A stretch of DNA of 64,000 bases from DATAZK01 sp963731205 (GTDB lineage Bacteria > Actinomycetota > Actinomycetes > Frankiales > Frankiaceae): positions 806,001 through 870,000 of the forward strand of contig CAVSUJ010000001.1 of assembly GCA_963731205.1 (NCBI GenBank), written 5' to 3'. A program made the position numbers and the translations under genes. The notes under the pieces were generated by a model. It had not been told where the DNA came from, ran no database searches, and was given only the letters and a program-made list of their open reading frames with translations. Positions 44,015 through 51,920 of this stretch are shown in pieces (position 1 is the stretch's first letter; every line of letters starts with the position of its first letter).

Positions 44015-45960
44015 CAGTTCGCCTTCAGTGACCAGGAATAGACGTTGCTGGTCGTGCCATCCGAGGCCTTGAACTGCACGCCCTCGGTGTACGTCTTCGC
44101 TGTCGACGGGCTCATCTTGAACGTGACCGAGGTGGAGTTCACCGTCGTGGCTGTGACCGTCGTGGCGAGAGTTCCAGTGAGGATGACGCTGCCGGTGGTT
44201 CCGGTGAAGTGGCCCGTGATGGTGAAGGTCAGGTTGCTGCCGTGGGTGACCGTATCGGGGTTGACGTCGCTGATCGTCTGGGTCACGACGAAGGTCTTGC
44301 TCGCCGTGCCACCGTCAGGGTTGACCACCGCGAAGGTGTGAGTTCCCGTAGCGGGGTCAGAGGTGAGCGCCACCGTCATGGTGGTCGAGTTGACCCACGT
44401 CTCGTTGACGCCGGCGCCGTCAAGCGTGACCTGCGCGGCTGGCAGGAAGTTGGTACCGGTGATGGTGAAGCTGCGGGTGTTACCCCACACCATGGTGGCC
44501 GGGCTCACTGCGGTCACGGTGATGCCGTTGACGGTCACCGAGAATGTCTTGCTTGCGGTGCCGCCGTCCGGGTTGGTGACGGTGAAGGTGTGGGTGGCCA
44601 CCGACGGGTCAGAGGTGAGCGCCACCGTCATCGAAGTGGAGGAAATCCACGTCTCGTTGACGTTTGCCCCGTCCAGCGTCACCTGAGCGCCGCTGTTGAA
44701 GCCGGTGCCGGTAAGCGTGAAGTTGCGCGTGGTGCCCCAGGCCATCGTCGAGGGACTGATCCCCGTGAGGGTCACGGGAGCCTTCTGCACCACGAAGTTG
44801 GCCGTGTCACTGGCGCCGTCGGGGTTAGTGACCGTCGCCGCCCAGGTACCGGTCGAGGTGGCCCCGGTCGTGAAGCTGAGCGTGATGGTGTTCGCCGTGA
44901 TCGTCGGTGTGCCGACGATCGTGCCGGCGGTGGTCGGGATGCTGACGACCGAACCGCTCTGGAAGCCGGAACCCGAGATGGTCAGGGTGTTCGTCGACCC
45001 GGTGTAGATCGGTGACGGCGTGACGGTGTTGACGTTCATGGCTGTCGTCGTGATCGTCAGCGTTCCGTAGGCGAACTTCCCATTCGGGTTGGTCACCTTG
45101 ATGGTCGAGGTGCCGACCGCTGCCGGCGTGTTGTCGGTCGTCAACGTGAAGCTCAGTGAGCTGCTGCTGATCCCGGTCACACTGCTGACGGTGCCGCCGT
45201 TGTCGATCGACACCGTGGCACCTGCGTCGAAGTTGGTGCCCGTCATGACGATGGTGTGCGTCGAGCCGGTCGTCACAGTATTCGGGTTGAAGGAAACGAT
45301 GGTGGGTTGCGAGGTCGAGCAGCCGGCGTAGTCGACGTTGACGTTGAAGCAGGGGTCGGTGCCCGGATCGCGTAACGTGCTCGCGACGAACTGGCACGAC
45401 GAGGACCCGCAGGCACGCCCGCCGGCCAAACTGTAGGAAACGTCGACGGTGATGCGGTAGACCCAGCCGTTGCCGGAGTCGGTCTTGGTGCACGTCTGGT
45501 TAGCAGCAACGGACACATAGCACTGGTCGATGAAGGTCACAACGGTGTAGGCCGTCCCGCTGACGGTGGTGGTCATCTTGATCGGGACGGACATCGAGCT
45601 CGACGGCGGCACCGCGGTGTCGTAGTTGCCGGACGTGGTGACGTCCTGGCTGAGGTCGGCGCGGCCCGGACTCGCGATCTGAGCCTGGACGGCAGCCTGC
45701 GTGCGTCCGGCCAGAAGCGACGTAGCCGCAACGCTCCTGGTGTAGTCCAACTGCTGATCGGCCAGCACCGCGGCTTCCTGCGCCTGCGTCTGGCCGTTGC
45801 TCTGCTTGAGAGAGGTGGTGAAGAAGCCGGCAGTCGTCGCCATGACGGTGATGAGCAGGCTCAGGGCGACCAGTACCTCGATGAGCGACAAACCTTCCTC
45901 GCCCGCTGGCCGGCGGCGTCCTGGCAGGCAAGACGTGATGATGCGCCGTGTGCGCGACAT
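44014..45960 (-). CDS. Large PilV-like minor prepilin with five IPT/TIG repeats
   Basis: A 648-aa protein. The prepilin part has leader ...RRPAGEEG followed by LSLIEVLVALSLLITVMATTAGFF with Glu at +5. A Cys-containing region (QCYVSVAANQTC, RACGSSSC, DPCFNV..GC) follows. From about residue 213 to the end are five IPT/TIG Ig-like domains (FNPNTV, VTPSPI, ISPSTM, VSPATM, VNPDTV starts), the third and fourth being close copies. ATG at 45960 is favoured over GTG 45969 because GAGGAG lies eight bases ahead of it and overlaps the GTG. The long arm would project from the pilus and suits adhesion. Confidence 0.86.
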   Translation of the reverse strand: MSRTRRIITSCLPGRRRPAGEEGLSLIEVLVALSLLITVMATTAGFFTTSLKQSNGQTQAQEAAVLADQQLDYTRSVAATSLLAGRTQAAVQAQIASPGRADLSQDVTTSGNYDTAVPPSSSMSVPIKMTTTVSGTAYTVVTFIDQCYVSVAANQTCTKTDSGNGWVYRITVDVSYSLAGGRACGSSSCQFVASTLRDPGTDPCFNVNVDYAGCSTSQPTIVSFNPNTVTTGSTHTIVMTGTNFDAGATVSIDNGGTVSSVTGISSSSLSFTLTTDNTPAAVGTSTIKVTNPNGKFAYGTLTITTTAMNVNTVTPSPIYTGSTNTLTISGSGFQSGSVVSIPTTAGTIVGTPTITANTITLSFTTGATSTGTWAATVTNPDGASDTANFVVQKAPVTLTGISPSTMAWGTTRNFTLTGTGFNSGAQVTLDGANVNETWISSTSMTVALTSDPSVATHTFTVTNPDGGTASKTFSVTVNGITVTAVSPATMVWGNTRSFTITGTNFLPAAQVTLDGAGVNETWVNSTTMTVALTSDPATGTHTFAVVNPDGGTASKTFVVTQTISDVNPDTVTHGSNLTFTITGHFTGTTGSVILTGTLATTVTATTVNSTSVTFKMSPSTAKTYTEGVQFKASDGTTSNVYSWSLKAN

Positions 45961-46064
45961 CGCGATCACTCCTCACCTGTGGTGGCAGCCGGCATGTGCT
46001 TTTACTTCGCCGCAAATGGCGCAGGTATTGAGCGCCCGAATGGCTGAACGGCCACCGGACACGA

Positions 46065-46096
46065 ACCTGCCCCGGACCGAAAGGTCCGGGGCAGGT
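46065..46096 (-). terminator. Strong terminator after pilA1
   Basis: A perfect 14-bp stem (ACCTGCCCCGGACC / GGTCCGGGGCAGGT) with a four-base loop (TTTC on the mRNA strand) lies about 30 bases after the pilA1 stop. It should end or trim the pilin transcript before the PilV-PilW-PilX genes, favouring high pilin expression. Confidence 0.75.
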
Positions 46097-46126
46097 CAGC
46101 GTGCAGTTTGATTCCGCGAGAGGGAA

Positions 46127-46579
46127 TCAGTTGGTGCAGGCGGTCTTGGAGATGCCGCCGGTGGCGTTCTCGTAGTACCAGGTCGTGGCGCCGGTGTGGG
46201 TCGCGCTCAGGCAGTACGAGGTGGCCGTGAAGCCGACCAGATTGACGGTGTTACCCGGGCTCAGGTTCACCGTGGTGCTCCCGCCGACCTTCTGGCCGGA
46301 ACCGGTGATTGAAGCCGGGAAGACGGTCGGAACAGTTCCGGCCGCGCCGAACACGGTCTTGGTGTAGTCCTGGTTGTCGACGTTGAAGGCCTCGACCTCC
46401 TGGGCGACGGTACGCAGGTCAGACTTCTCTGAAGCCTCGTAGCCCTTGGTCTTCTGACTGAGGAAGACGGGGATGGCGATGGCGGCGAGAATGCCGATGA
46501 TGATGATGACGACGAGGAGCTCGATGAGGGTGAAGCCCTCTTCCTCTTTGTCGATCCGCTTGCGGAGACGAGCGAGCAT
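46127..46579 (-). CDS. pilA: Type IV major pilin
   Basis: A 150-aa prepilin. Leader MLARLRKRIDKEEEG, then the PilD-cleaved helix FTLIELLVVIIIIGILAAIAIPVFL with Glu5, typical of type IVa pilins and shorter than Gram-negative PilA. A small C-terminal globular domain ends SKTACTN with Cys in SYCLSATHT and TACTN, probably a disulphide. AAAGGA is five to six bases before the ATG at 46579; earlier in-frame starts are not needed. A stem-loop next to the Shine-Dalgarno is shared with the decayed second copy. Confidence 0.95.
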   Translation of the reverse strand: MLARLRKRIDKEEEGFTLIELLVVIIIIGILAAIAIPVFLSQKTKGYEASEKSDLRTVAQEVEAFNVDNQDYTKTVFGAAGTVPTVFPASITGSGQKVGGSTTVNLSPGNTVNLVGFTATSYCLSATHTGATTWYYENATGGISKTACTN

Positions 46580-46592
46580 GGTTGTCCTTTCC

Positions 46593-46621
46593 CGGACCAA
46601 GAACTTCGAGCCTCCGGTCCG
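46593..46621 (-). promoter_or_regulatory. Conserved leader stem-loop of pilA1
   Basis: CGGACC and GGTCCG pair across a 17-base loop, just ahead of GGAAAGGA, the ribosome-binding site. The same stem, with a changed loop, precedes pilA2 (47306-47333), so it has been conserved or recently copied. It may affect pilin mRNA life or translation. Confidence 0.5.
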
Positions 46622-46755
46622 ACCGGCGACTCACGACGAATGAGATATCGACGCGCAACGCGCTACGCCTGTAGCGGGACGAGTCGTTCGAATGGATCAG
46701 CGCATCGGGCTAGGCGGCTCCGAACAAAGCCTGCAATTGCGGACGAAAACGAACG

Positions 46756-46781
46756 TGCCCGGGCCGAGATGGCCCGGGGCA
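46756..46781 (-). terminator. Terminator hairpin after pilA2
   Basis: TGCCCCGGGCC pairs with GGCCCGGGCA across a short ATCTC loop, with one bulged base. It lies just beyond the end of the decayed pilin copy, matching the hairpins after the other two pilins. Confidence 0.55.
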
Positions 46782-46820
46782 GGTCTGTGAGCTTCAGACG
46801 GTGGTTGCTATCGCGCTGGG

Positions 46821-47292
46821 TCAGCGTGGTGCAGACCGTCTGTCGAGATGAGCAGCCGGCGGTGTCGCTGCTGTAGTACCAGTCGGCTGCCCGGCTGTGA
46901 GTCGCCTTGAGGCAGTAGGAGCTGGCGGTTGAACCGATCCAGGTAGATCGTGTTGCCATTGCTCAGGTTGACCGTGGTGCTACCGCCCACGACCTGGCCG
47001 GGGCACGGTGATGGCCGATGCAGCGGTGGTCCGGCGACGGTGCCAACCGTCCTGCGGCTGCCGAACGGTGCGTGGTGTAATTCTGGTTGTCGACGTTGAA
47101 GGCCTCGACCTCTTGCGCGGCAGTGCGAAGGTCGGACTTCATGGAAGCCTCGTAGCCCTTGGTCTTCTGACTGAGGAAGACCGGGATCGCGATAGCGGCG
47201 AGGATGCCGATGATGATGATGACGACGAGGAGCTCGATGAGGGTGAAGCCCTCGTCCTCTTTGTCGATCCGCTTGCGGAGACGAGCGAGCAT
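46821..47292 (-). pseudogene. Decayed second major pilin
   Basis: The first 60-odd codons (MLARLRKRIDKEDEG, FTLIELLVVIIIIGIL, KSDLRTAAQEVEAFNVDNQNYTT) are close to pilA1. The rest of the pilin is still readable but scattered over three frames: FGSRRTVGTVAG, AASAITVP, GQVVGGSTTVNLSNGNTIYLD, TASSYCLKATHSRAADWYYSSD. At least four small indels are needed within about 250 bases, so this is real decay or a badly sequenced patch, not one error. The intact ribosome-binding site and start suggest a truncated product could be made. It may be a donor copy for gene conversion. Confidence 0.8.
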
Positions 47293-47305
47293 GGTTGTCC
47301 TTTCC

Positions 47306-47333
47306 CGGACCAGAACTTTGAGTCTCCGGTCCG
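47306..47333 (-). promoter_or_regulatory. Conserved leader stem-loop of pilA2
   Basis: The same CGGACC/GGTCCG stem as upstream of pilA1, with a 16-base loop, directly before GGAAAGGA and the ATG at 47292. Loop changes with stem retention suggest selection on structure, although recent duplication would explain it equally well. Confidence 0.45.
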
Positions 47334-47564
47334 ACCGGCGACTCACGACTCCAGCAATATCGTCAGACTTTCGGCTCACCTGTAGGGCGGAGTTTCGATT
47401 CATTCTTTCGGGGGAGCGGGAGGGTCGAATTGCACCAGAAGCTGGAGGTCATGGAGCAATTGCCCTGGTCATTCGGGCTACCCGTAGTGCGTCATTCGCC
47501 AGGGCGGCCTGCCGAAGGTCCCACCGGAGGAGCAACTCCCCGGGCGCCGTCCCGGAACAGAGAA

Positions 47565-47593
47565 GTCGCCTGCCGCGGGAGGCGGCAGGCGAC
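47565..47593 (-). terminator. Strong terminator after pilA3
   Basis: A perfect 11-bp stem (GTCGCCTGCCG / CGGCAGGCGAC) with a seven-base loop, followed on the mRNA strand by TTCTCTGTT. It lies about 50 bases after the pilA3 stop. Confidence 0.75.
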
Positions 47594-47644
47594 TGCGAGG
47601 TGCGATTTTGCGGGAAGGTTTACCGCCCGGCTGAGAGGCCCGGA

Positions 47645-48097
47645 TCAGGGATAGGTCTTGCTGGTACAGCTGGTGGTGGTGATGCCACCACCGGTGCTGT
47701 CGTAGTACCAGAGCTGCGTCACGTTCGGGTTGGTCGCCTTGAGGCAGTAGCCGTTGACCCCCAGCGCCGACATCGTGACCGTATTGCCCTTGGACAGCGT
47801 GACGAACTCCCCGCTGCCGACGGTCTGGTTGTTACCGGTGACCGTCTGACCGACACCGGTGCCGCTACCAAAGGGGATCCCGACATAGGTGAAGTTGTCC
47901 GTGTAGAAGATCTCCACCTTGCCGGCCACTGAACGTAGATCGGATTTCTCCGAAGCTTCGTAGGCTTTGGTTTTCTGATCCAGGAACACCGGTATCGCGA
48001 TGGCCGCGAGGATGCCGATAATGATGATGACAACAAGCAACTCGATGAGCGTGAAGCCTTCATCGGAGCGGGCGTGTCGGAGATCACGGCTGCGCAC
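47645..48097 (-). CDS. Type IV major pilin, third copy (nearest pilC)
   Basis: A 150-aa prepilin: leader MRSRDLRHARSDEG, then FTLIELLVVIIIIGILAAIAIPVFLDQKTKAYEASEKSD with Glu5. The C-terminal domain has Cys in GYCLKATNP and TSCTSKTYP. The globular part differs clearly from pilA1, so the two may make alternative fibres. GTG at 48097 has AAAGGG about seven bases ahead. Its terminator separates it from pilA2. A 15-bp inverted repeat is in its leader. Confidence 0.94.
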   Translation of the reverse strand: MRSRDLRHARSDEGFTLIELLVVIIIIGILAAIAIPVFLDQKTKAYEASEKSDLRSVAGKVEIFYTDNFTYVGIPFGSGTGVGQTVTGNNQTVGSGEFVTLSKGNTVTMSALGVNGYCLKATNPNVTQLWYYDSTGGGITTTSCTSKTYP

Positions 48098-48122
48098 GGG
48101 ATGCCCTTTCGGCTGGACTCAA

Positions 48123-48137
48123 AGCAAGTTTCTTGCT
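48123..48137. promoter_or_regulatory. 15-bp inverted repeat in the pilA3 leader
   Basis: AGCAAGTTTCTTGCT is a perfect 6-bp inverted repeat around TTT, about 26 bases upstream of the pilA3 GTG. It could be a protein site or a small mRNA hairpin. Confidence 0.3.
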
Positions 48138-48210
48138 CATCGGCCCCACGGATCTTCGGCTGAAGAGACCAGCCATGAGTTACACCGTTTGGACGAATCC
48201 CAAATGCCGT

Positions 48211-49431
48211 TTACTGGACGAGGTTGTAAATCTTGAACATCGGCATGTAGAGCGCGATGACCATGGATCCGACAACGCCGCCGAGGAAGGCGATCATCAA
48301 AGGTTCGATGAGGGCGGTGAGCGCCTCGGTCGTGGCTTCGACTTCCTGGTCGTAGAACTGGCTGATCTTGGCGAGCATCTCATCGAGGGCACCGACGTCT
48401 TCACCGACGGCCATCATCTGTACGACCATCGGCGGGAACACGTCGTGGTTCGCCAGCGGGGCCGTGAGGCTCTCACCGGAGCGCACGCTCTCCTGGACAT
48501 CGGCGATGGCGCGGGAAAGCACGACGTTTCCGGTAGTGCCGGCGACAATTTCCAGGCTCTGCAGGATCGGGACACCTGACTGCATCAGAGTGCCGAGGTT
48601 GCGGGCGAAACGGCTGAGGGCGATCTTCTTCGCAAGATTTCCGAAAACGGGCATCTTGAGCTTCAGTGGATCGACGATGCTCCGCACCCGATCATCGTGT
48701 TTGACCTTCTTCCACACGATGATGAACACGACGAGGATCCCGAAGAAGATGGGGAAGTAGCTCTTCAGGATGTTGCTCGCGTCCATCAAAAGACGCGTAG
48801 GCGCAGGCAGTTTTCCGCCCAGCGTCGAGAACATCTTCGCAAAGACAGGGACGATGAACAGGAGCATGGCGGTACACATCAGCATCGCCATGATGAAGAC
48901 GATGACCGGGTAGGTCATCGCGCTCTTCACCTTGCCGCGCAGCTTGACCTCGGCCTCGTAGTTCTCGGCGACCTGAAGCAGGACCGTGTCGAGGAAACCG
49001 CCGACCTCACCCGCGCGCGCCATGTTGATCATCAGCGGCGGGAAGACCTTCGGGGAGAACTTCGCCATCGCCACCGACAGCGCGGTACCGCCCTCGACGT
49101 CAGCCCGAACCTCGTGCAAAACCCTTGAGAGCTCGGCACTTTCGGTCTGTTCCGCGAGGATGCGCAGGGCGCGCAGCAGGGGCAGGCCGCTGTTCACCAT
49201 CGTCGCGAACTGGCGCGACATGATGGCGAGCTCCTTGAGCTTCACCTTCTTGCCCATGCCGGGGATGGTGATCTCGCGCTTCATCCCCGCGTTGGCTTCG
49301 GTGATGTTGACGGGCGCGTAACCCATCGCCTTGAGCTTGGTCGCCACCAGGGCCGGCGAATCGGCTTCCAGGTGACCATTGATCATCTTGCCGGCACGGT
49401 CACGGACCGCGTATGCGTACGTCGTCGCCAT
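48211..49431 (-). CDS. pilC: Type IV pilus inner-membrane platform protein
   Basis: A 406-aa GspF/PilC protein with two duplicate T2SSF domains (MSRQFATMVNSGLPLLRALRILAEQ and LSRFARNLGTLMQSGVPILQSLEIVAG). Three membrane helices: about 170-200, 215-240 and 375-400. It is the membrane base that couples the ATPases to pilin insertion. It is transcribed after pilT. Confidence 0.95.
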   Translation of the reverse strand: MATTYAYAVRDRAGKMINGHLEADSPALVATKLKAMGYAPVNITEANAGMKREITIPGMGKKVKLKELAIMSRQFATMVNSGLPLLRALRILAEQTESAELSRVLHEVRADVEGGTALSVAMAKFSPKVFPPLMINMARAGEVGGFLDTVLLQVAENYEAEVKLRGKVKSAMTYPVIVFIMAMLMCTAMLLFIVPVFAKMFSTLGGKLPAPTRLLMDASNILKSYFPIFFGILVVFIIVWKKVKHDDRVRSIVDPLKLKMPVFGNLAKKIALSRFARNLGTLMQSGVPILQSLEIVAGTTGNVVLSRAIADVQESVRSGESLTAPLANHDVFPPMVVQMMAVGEDVGALDEMLAKISQFYDQEVEATTEALTALIEPLMIAFLGGVVGSMVIALYMPMFKIYNLVQ

Positions 49432-49538
49432 TGCGAGTCGTTACCTCTCGAGCTTGATACCGGCGGCCTAGCTGCGTTACTGCAGATGGCCCTGATCTCG
49501 TTTCGTCGCCTGGGGCGGCCGCCTTTAGCGGGCGGAGG

Positions 49539-51041
49539 TCACCCGTACTGCTGGCGTGTGCGCATCGGCCCGCACAGGTGGCTGAAGTCCTCGGTGTGGT
49601 GGCACTTCTCGAGCCCGACCTCATAGGAGATCCGGCCGGCCATCACGAGCTCCGCCAGCTGCTGGTCCATGGTCTGCATGCCGTGCTTGGCGCCCGCCTG
49701 CAGAGCCGAGTAGATCTGGTGGCTCTTGCCCTCACGGATGAGGTTACGGATCGCCGGCGTCGCGACCAGCACCTCGGTCGCCGCCACCCGGCCACGGCCG
49801 TCAGCGGTCTTGCAGAGGGTCTGGCAGACGATGCCCTGCAGTGCACCGGCGAGCTGCACGCGAACCTGCTGCTGCTGGTGCGGCGGGAAGACGTCGATGA
49901 TGCGGTCGATCGTCTGGGCCGCGTCTTGGGTGTGCAGGGTCGCGAAGACGAGGTGACCGGTTTCGGCTGCGGTCAGGGCGACCGAAATCGTCTCCAGGTC
50001 ACGCATTTCTCCGACCATGATGATGTCGGGGTCCTGGCGCAGAACGTGCTTGAGCGCGTTCTGGAACGAGTGCGTGTCCTCCCCGACCTCGCGCTGGTTG
50101 ACCAGACACGACTGGTGCTGGTGCAGGAATTCGATCGGGTCCTCGACGGTCATGATGTGGTCGCGGCGCTGGCGGTTCGCGAGGTCGACGAGGCTCGCGA
50201 GCGTCGTCGACTTACCCGAACCGGTAGGGCCGGTGACGAGCACGAAACCACGCGGCAGCATCGCGAAGTTGGCGATGCTCGGCGGCATGTTGAGCTCTTC
50301 GAGCTTCTTGATCTCATACGGGATGAGCCGGAAAGCAGCACCGATCGCGTCCCGCTGGCGGTAGATGTTCACCCGGAAGCGGGCCCGTCCGGGCACCGAG
50401 TAGGCGAAGTCGAGTTCGAGTTCTTCCTCGAAACGCTCCCGCTGCTTCTGCGTGATGATCGCGAAGAGCAGCTTCTGCAGAACGGCGGCGGTCAGCTCGG
50501 GGTAGCCCTCGATGGGCATGAGCGAGCCGTTCAGGCGGATGGTCGGCGGCGCGCCGATCGTCATGTGCAGGTCGGAGCATTTGCGCTCGAGCACCTGGAT
50601 GAGCAGGCCGTTGAGGTCCCAACCGGCGAGGTCGGTCTCCACCTCGGTACCGCGCGTGGTGCGGGCCTTGCTCATGTCCGGCAGCGCACCACCGGGTGTC
50701 AGACCCGGAGCGGCCGGCGGGCGCATGGCCGACGGAGGCACGGGCAGCGAAGGCGCGGGCACCGAAGGCGCGGGCACCGGGGCGGCGCCAGGCATGGTCG
50801 CGGTGGCGAAGCCGCCGCCGTGTCCGTTGGGCACCGGCGCGGCAAGTCCCGGGACCGGGGCGAGGCCCGGAGGGGGCGGGGGCATCGACGGGATGCCGCC
50901 AGGCACACCGGCGTGAGCGCCGGCAGGCTGCACGGGCGGCCCTACGGGCGCGGGAAAGTTGCCCTCGAACGGCGCGCTCGCGGCGTACGGCGGCTGACCG
51001 CCGGTGCTCTCGGGCGAGCTTTCGTTATGGCTCTGGTCCAC
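49539..51041 (-). CDS. pilT: Pilus retraction ATPase with Pro-rich N-terminus
   Basis: A 500-aa PilT. After about 125 residues of Pro/Ala/Gly-rich sequence comes the PilT core: Walker A GPTGSGKST (271-279), Asp box, Walker B DIIMVGEMRD (339-348), the His box ATLHTQDAAQTIDRIID and the PilT-specific AIRNLIREGK motif, which together distinguish it from PilB. It powers pilus depolymerisation and twitching. The long N-terminus is not in Gram-negative PilT. No pilB is present in the window. Confidence 0.94.
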   Translation of the reverse strand: MDQSHNESSPESTGGQPPYAASAPFEGNFPAPVGPPVQPAGAHAGVPGGIPSMPPPPPGLAPVPGLAAPVPNGHGGGFATATMPGAAPVPAPSVPAPSLPVPPSAMRPPAAPGLTPGGALPDMSKARTTRGTEVETDLAGWDLNGLLIQVLERKCSDLHMTIGAPPTIRLNGSLMPIEGYPELTAAVLQKLLFAIITQKQRERFEEELELDFAYSVPGRARFRVNIYRQRDAIGAAFRLIPYEIKKLEELNMPPSIANFAMLPRGFVLVTGPTGSGKSTTLASLVDLANRQRRDHIMTVEDPIEFLHQHQSCLVNQREVGEDTHSFQNALKHVLRQDPDIIMVGEMRDLETISVALTAAETGHLVFATLHTQDAAQTIDRIIDVFPPHQQQQVRVQLAGALQGIVCQTLCKTADGRGRVAATEVLVATPAIRNLIREGKSHQIYSALQAGAKHGMQTMDQQLAELVMAGRISYEVGLEKCHHTEDFSHLCGPMRTRQQYG

Positions 51042-51113
51042 GACCCCTCCAATGCGGGGGCCTACGGCGACCCCGTGAGCAGGATCGGCGAGTTGGGAGT
51101 CCCCCTTGAGGGA

Positions 51114-51905
51114 CTAGCGGCGAAGTGCGTACGCGGCGACGGCTGCAGCGGCCGCGACGTTCAGCGAATCGACGCCGTGCGCCATCGGGATCCGCACCCA
51201 CTCCGAGGCTGCGGCCAGGGCCTCCGGCGACAGGCCCGACCCTTCGGCGCCGATCAGCAGCGCCAGCCGATCTTGGGGTCCGACAGTGAGCCGGTCGATG
51301 TCGGTGGCGCGCGCGTCCGGAGTGAGGGCGAGTACGCGCCACCCCTGCTCACGAAGGTCGTCGAGGGGCCCGGGCCAGGTCTCGCACCGGGCGTACGCGA
51401 TGGCGAAGACCTGCCCCATCGAGACCCGTACCGCCCGCCGGTAGAGCGGATCGCCGCAGGTCGGAGCAAGAATGATGCCGTCGATCCCGAGTGCTGCCGC
51501 GCTACGGAAGACCGCGCCGAGGTTCGTCGTGCTCGACAGTTCCTCGAGGATCATGAGGCGCCGTGCCGGACGCTGGACCTCCTCGACGGTCGCCAGCGGA
51601 CGCCGGCTCATCGCCGCGAGCACGCCCCGATGCACGTGAAATCCGGTCACCGCCTCGAGCACGTCATAGCCGGCGACCAGGTGCGGCCCCGGCAGGTCCT
51701 CGAGGTCCGCGGCGCGCGATTCGGCGCACAACAGTGACCGCATCTCATAGCCCGCGGCCAATGCCCGGCGCACCACCCTCTCGCCCTCGGCGATGAACAG
51801 GCCGCCTGCGGGCTCGACCTTGCGTCGCAGGGCCACATCGGTGAGTGAGCGGTAGTCCTCGAGCCGCGGGTCGTCAGCCGAGGCGAGGTGGACGATCTGG
51901 CTCAC
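51114..51905 (-). CDS. SpoU/TrmH-family RNA 2'-O-methyltransferase (second)
   Basis: A 263-aa SPOUT enzyme, distinct from the one at 5.2 kb. The N-terminal part has FIAEGERVVRRALAAGYEM; the catalytic domain has STTNLGAVFRSAAALGIDGIIL, the motif LLIGAEGSGLS and RIPMAHGVDSLNVAAAAAVAAYAL. Likely modifies tRNA or rRNA. It lies just upstream of the pilus operon; a small AGTCCC/GGGACT hairpin overlaps its stop. Confidence 0.9.
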   Translation of the reverse strand: MSQIVHLASADDPRLEDYRSLTDVALRRKVEPAGGLFIAEGERVVRRALAAGYEMRSLLCAESRAADLEDLPGPHLVAGYDVLEAVTGFHVHRGVLAAMSRRPLATVEEVQRPARRLMILEELSSTTNLGAVFRSAAALGIDGIILAPTCGDPLYRRAVRVSMGQVFAIAYARCETWPGPLDDLREQGWRVLALTPDARATDIDRLTVGPQDRLALLIGAEGSGLSPEALAAASEWVRIPMAHGVDSLNVAAAAAVAAYALRR

Positions 51906-51920
51906 GGAAAGGCAAGCACG

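Larger units (their letters stand above)
47293..47644 (-). other. Gap between pilA3 and the pilA2 copy
   Basis: This 352-base stretch has no credible gene. It carries the pilA3 terminator (47565-47593), the pilA2 leader stem-loop (47306-47333) and, shared with the pilA1 upstream region, CTACAG followed 18-19 bases later by GATATT/C, a possible pilin promoter. No c-di-GMP riboswitch was recognised. Confidence 0.5.

Noticed and set aside
44330..44790. Tandem DNA repeats that might be read as a CRISPR or VNTR
   Set aside because: They are imperfect 246-bp coding repeats of IPT domains in the PilV-like gene.
46663..47403. Two or three separate small pilin genes
   Set aside because: Pieces in different frames align to one pilin; it is one broken copy.
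47293..47644. c-di-GMP (GEMM) riboswitch upstream of the pilins
   Set aside because: The conserved GEMM core sequences are not present on the coding strand in this gap or in the other pilin leaders.
51098..51115. Terminator after the second SpoU methylase
   Set aside because: The AGTCCC/GGGACT hairpin is only 6 bp, overlaps the stop codon and has no U tract; too weak to list as a terminator.
49578..51737. 719-codon + strand frame opposite pilT and trmH
   Set aside because: Crosses the boundary of two genes on the other strand and has no recognisable domain.
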